DNA of 64,000 bases, from assembly GCF_009696685.2 (NCBI RefSeq), contig NZ_CP102355.1, positions 897,001 to 961,000 on the forward strand. The letters are read 5' to 3'. The position numbers and the translations under genes were made by a program. Below the pieces are notes generated by a model. The model was given only the letters and a program-made list of their open reading frames with translations. It was not told the DNA's origin and made no database searches. Source of the DNA: Paracoccus sp. SMMA_5_TC. Lineage in GTDB: Bacteria > Pseudomonadota > Alphaproteobacteria > Rhodobacterales > Rhodobacteraceae. The first letter of the stretch is position 1. Each line of letters begins with the position of its first letter. This document shows, piece after piece, positions 61,906 through 64,000 of the stretch.

Positions 61906-62517
61906 TCACTCCTCGACGCACATCTGCTGCAGGGCCAGCGCCACCTCGTGCCGGATCATTGCCTGGATGTTCTGACTTAGCCGCCCGCCGATTTCGCCCT
62001 GCAGCTCTTGCCGGATCGCCTCGCGGATCATGCCACGCAATTGCGGCAGTTTGGCTTCGCTGCCCTCGATCGGGCGGAACAGATGCGCCTGGCTGGCGGC
62101 TTCGGGCGCTTTGGCCATGGCGGCGGGCGGGGCATCGGTGTTCAGGGCGGTCACGGATGCGGTGGGGGATTGCAGCATGGTTTCCTCCGTGGGGGCGCAA
62201 GGGGGCAGGGATGCGGGCGCGACGGCCTCGGCATCCGATGTGCGATCACTTGATGTCGTGGTCCTGGCCGTCGGGCATTCGGACGGCACCAGATCGGCGG
62301 TTTCCAGAATCAATGGCGCCACCGGTTCTGCAACGGTCGGCATATCCGGTTCCGGCAGATGGTCGGCAAGCGACGCCGGGATGGCGTTCAATGCCGATTC
62401 GGCGATGCGACAGCCGGCCGAGTCCTGGGCGATCAGCCGCCGGATCGAGGCCAGCACATCCCCGGCATGTTCCAGACCAATTCTGGAACCGGCGGCGGGC
62501 AGGGCGTCAATGCGCAT
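61906..62517 (-). CDS. PopZ-like polar organiser candidate
   Basis: The 203-residue protein has three parts matching PopZ architecture: an N-terminal helix with VLASIRRLIAQD near 21-32, close to the PopZ/DUF2497 E-I-L-A-S-I-R-R-I-I motif; a long Ala/Pro/acidic disordered linker (about 40-150); and a C-terminal helical region LRGMIREAIRQELQGEIGG then MIRHEVALALQQM (about 160-200). It follows tolC in the same direction with 26 bp between, the tolC-popZ order I recall for Caulobacter (valS is not seen next to it here). PopZ clusters chromosome and signalling proteins at the cell pole. Overall similarity is low, so this is inference. Confidence 0.6.
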   Translation of the reverse strand: MRIDALPAAGSRIGLEHAGDVLASIRRLIAQDSAGCRIAESALNAIPASLADHLPEPDMPTVAEPVAPLILETADLVPSECPTARTTTSSDRTSDAEAVAPASLPPCAPTEETMLQSPTASVTALNTDAPPAAMAKAPEAASQAHLFRPIEGSEAKLPQLRGMIREAIRQELQGEIGGRLSQNIQAMIRHEVALALQQMCVEE

Positions 62518-62543
62518 GCCACACCCCCGGAATGGTAAAGGGC

Positions 62544-63947
62544 TCAGTCCTTGCCGATGGCGCGCAGAACGCGGTCCAGGCTTTGCCCCTGCTTGCTGGT
62601 GAACGGCGCATCCTGCACCGCGTTGTAATAGGCCGAAGGGTCATAGGTCGGTATCCCCAGTTTCAGGTTTTCCACCGTCAACAGACCCATAGCAGCCAGA
62701 AGTTGATAATGTGCTAATTGCAGGTTGGCTTCGGCTGCAATCTTGTCCGCCCGCGCCGCCAGCAGCGATTGTTCGGCATCCAGCACGTCCAGAGTGGTGC
62801 GGGCGCCCAGGGTGGCCTCTTCACGCACGCCCTCGTAGGCCTGGCGCGCGGCGGCAATCTGTTCGTCGATGGCGCGAATCTGTGCCCGTGCCACATCGAT
62901 TCCGGCCCAGGCCGTGCCCACCGCCTGATCGACGGCCCGCGACGTCTGCAGCAGGCCTGCGCGAATCTCGTCGCGCCTGGCCATTGCCTTGCGATGGGCC
63001 GAGGGCAGGCGGCCACCGGAATAGATGGTCTGCGACATTTGCAGCCCAACCGTTCCGCTGTCGCGCGTGACTGTCGCGCCGGGGTTCAGGATGCTGGTGC
63101 TGGTGCCACGACTGCGCCCGATGCTAGCCTCGGCATTCAGGGTTGGATTGCGTTCGGCCGCGGCGGCGGCCACGCCCAGCTCGGCCGCGGCGGCCAGGCG
63201 TTGTGCGCGCTGGATCTGCGGGTGCGTGCGTTGCGCAATCTGACGCGCCGCCTCGAGCGAGGCAGGCAGCTTGGGCGTCGGGGGCGGCGGCGACAGCTTG
63301 CCCGGTGCCTTGCCTGTCGCGGCACGATAGTTTTCGCGCGCGACCGAAAGGTTCCCCTGCGCCGCGGCCAGACCGGCGCGCGCCGCGGCAAGCGCGGCAT
63401 TCGCCTGGGCCACGTCGGTCTGGGTGATCTCGCCGACCTCGAATCGGTCGCTGGCAGCGCGCTGTTCCTGACCGATCACGCGCACCGAGTTCGACTGCAG
63501 TTCGACCTGCTCGCCCGTGCTGCGCACGTCCAGATAGGCGCGCACCGCATCCAGCAAGACCTGCTGTTCGATGTCGACGAGGGCGGCGCGCGTGGCCAGA
63601 ACCGTTTCCTTGGCAATGTCGATGGCCAGGGCCGTGCGCCCCCAGTCGTAAAGCGTGACCTGCGCGTTCAGCGCCACCTGGCTCGACCGGCTGCTGACGC
63701 CTTCGGTCTGGGTGTAGCTGTGGCTGGCGATCCACTGCACAACCGGACGCAATCGTGCCAGGGCGCTGGCCGCATCCTCGTCTGCGGCACGCAAGACGGC
63801 GCGATTCTGTTCCAGCAGCGCCGAATGGCGATAGGCGGCAACCATTGCATCGGCAAGGCTTTCGGCCGTGGCCGGAAGGGCGGTGGCGCTGGCGAACAGC
63901 GCCGCGATCAGCGGCCGCCGCAGGGCTTTCAGCAGGTTGCGAACCAT
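62544..63947 (-). CDS. tolC: TolC family outer-membrane efflux/secretion channel
   Basis: The 467-residue protein has a signal peptide (cleavage after ATA near 28), then two repeats of beta strands and long Ala-rich coiled helices: SLADAMVAAYRHSALLEQNRAVLRAA near 30-55 (in part), SQVALNAQVTLYDWGRTALAIDIAKE near 88-113 (in part) and the second-repeat QMSQTIYSGGRLPSAHRKA near 300-318. TolC forms the outer-membrane exit duct for type I secretion and RND pumps; the RTX protein in this window could be a client. The start is at 63947 close to the window end. Confidence 0.95.
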   Translation of the reverse strand: MVRNLLKALRRPLIAALFASATALPATAESLADAMVAAYRHSALLEQNRAVLRAADEDAASALARLRPVVQWIASHSYTQTEGVSSRSSQVALNAQVTLYDWGRTALAIDIAKETVLATRAALVDIEQQVLLDAVRAYLDVRSTGEQVELQSNSVRVIGQEQRAASDRFEVGEITQTDVAQANAALAAARAGLAAAQGNLSVARENYRAATGKAPGKLSPPPPTPKLPASLEAARQIAQRTHPQIQRAQRLAAAAELGVAAAAAERNPTLNAEASIGRSRGTSTSILNPGATVTRDSGTVGLQMSQTIYSGGRLPSAHRKAMARRDEIRAGLLQTSRAVDQAVGTAWAGIDVARAQIRAIDEQIAAARQAYEGVREEATLGARTTLDVLDAEQSLLAARADKIAAEANLQLAHYQLLAAMGLLTVENLKLGIPTYDPSAYYNAVQDAPFTSKQGQSLDRVLRAIGKD

Positions 63948-64000
63948 CCCGGGCCTTTCAGTGGTTGCATTTACAATGTGAATTCTTTGGGCCGCTCGAA

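Overview
The window is a high-GC, gene-dense chromosomal segment of an alphaproteobacterium of the Rhodobacter/Paracoccus group (Rhodobacterales). This rests on a RegB/RegA redox system with an HvrA-like H-NS protein, a Rhodobacter-type porin, a TsaE-AmgK fusion followed by MurU, AddAB instead of RecBCD, the Tim44-like, SecB and FxsA neighbours, and CtrA-type promoter boxes. I see no insertion sequence, prophage, CRISPR array, rRNA or tRNA gene. Nearly every base is coding, and most genes sit in short operons with 1-14 bp overlaps.

Layout. 1-9.1 kb: end of dapB, then tsaE-amgK, murU, addB, addA, trxA (cell-wall sugar recycling, t6A and recombination repair). 9.1-15.5 kb: a KpsS-like protein, hslVU behind a heat-shock-type promoter, a PLDc_N protein, an Smr protein, a Tim44-like protein, fxsA, secB and an HD phosphohydrolase. 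15.6-20.6 kb: regulatory block of hvrA-like, regA, regB and a PAS protein that I propose is DivL-like, preceded by a perfect CtrA box, then mtnN. 20.6-28.7 kb: asd, two glycosyltransferases, two MFS transporters, an e(P4)-type acid phosphatase, a GST and a flavoprotein. 28.7-33.3 kb: an operon running DUF3576 lipoprotein, leuS, lptE, holA and the flavoprotein. 33.6-41.6 kb: porin, yggS, a membrane-anchored RTX protein, rpsO, a disordered CtrA-boxed protein, putP and pnp. 41.7-47.3 kb: two glycosyltransferases, a 1-Cys-type peroxiredoxin, then an ALDH-SDR-FAH catabolic operon with a convergent GntR regulator. 48-59 kb: GNAT protein, efp, DUF6280-like protein, lrgAB, smc, a YbjN protein, ridA, a GDPD, a FemAB-like protein, and a TSUP permease with its TIGR02186 partner. 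59-64 kb: surE-pcm-nlpD, convergent with tolC and a PopZ-like gene.

The most interesting signals are regulatory and cell-cycle related. There are three CtrA-type boxes (two perfect TTAA-N7-TTAA and one with a single mismatch) ahead of a DivL-like PAS protein, an uncharacterised Ala/Pro-rich protein and an RTX protein. A divergent PopZ candidate lies beside tolC. An unusually AT-rich palindromic promoter precedes the H-NS-like gene. Several clean palindromes sit in divergent or upstream regions (putP, TSUP, prx/ALDH, GntR, acid phosphatase). All functional calls come from reading motifs and gene order; no database search was run.
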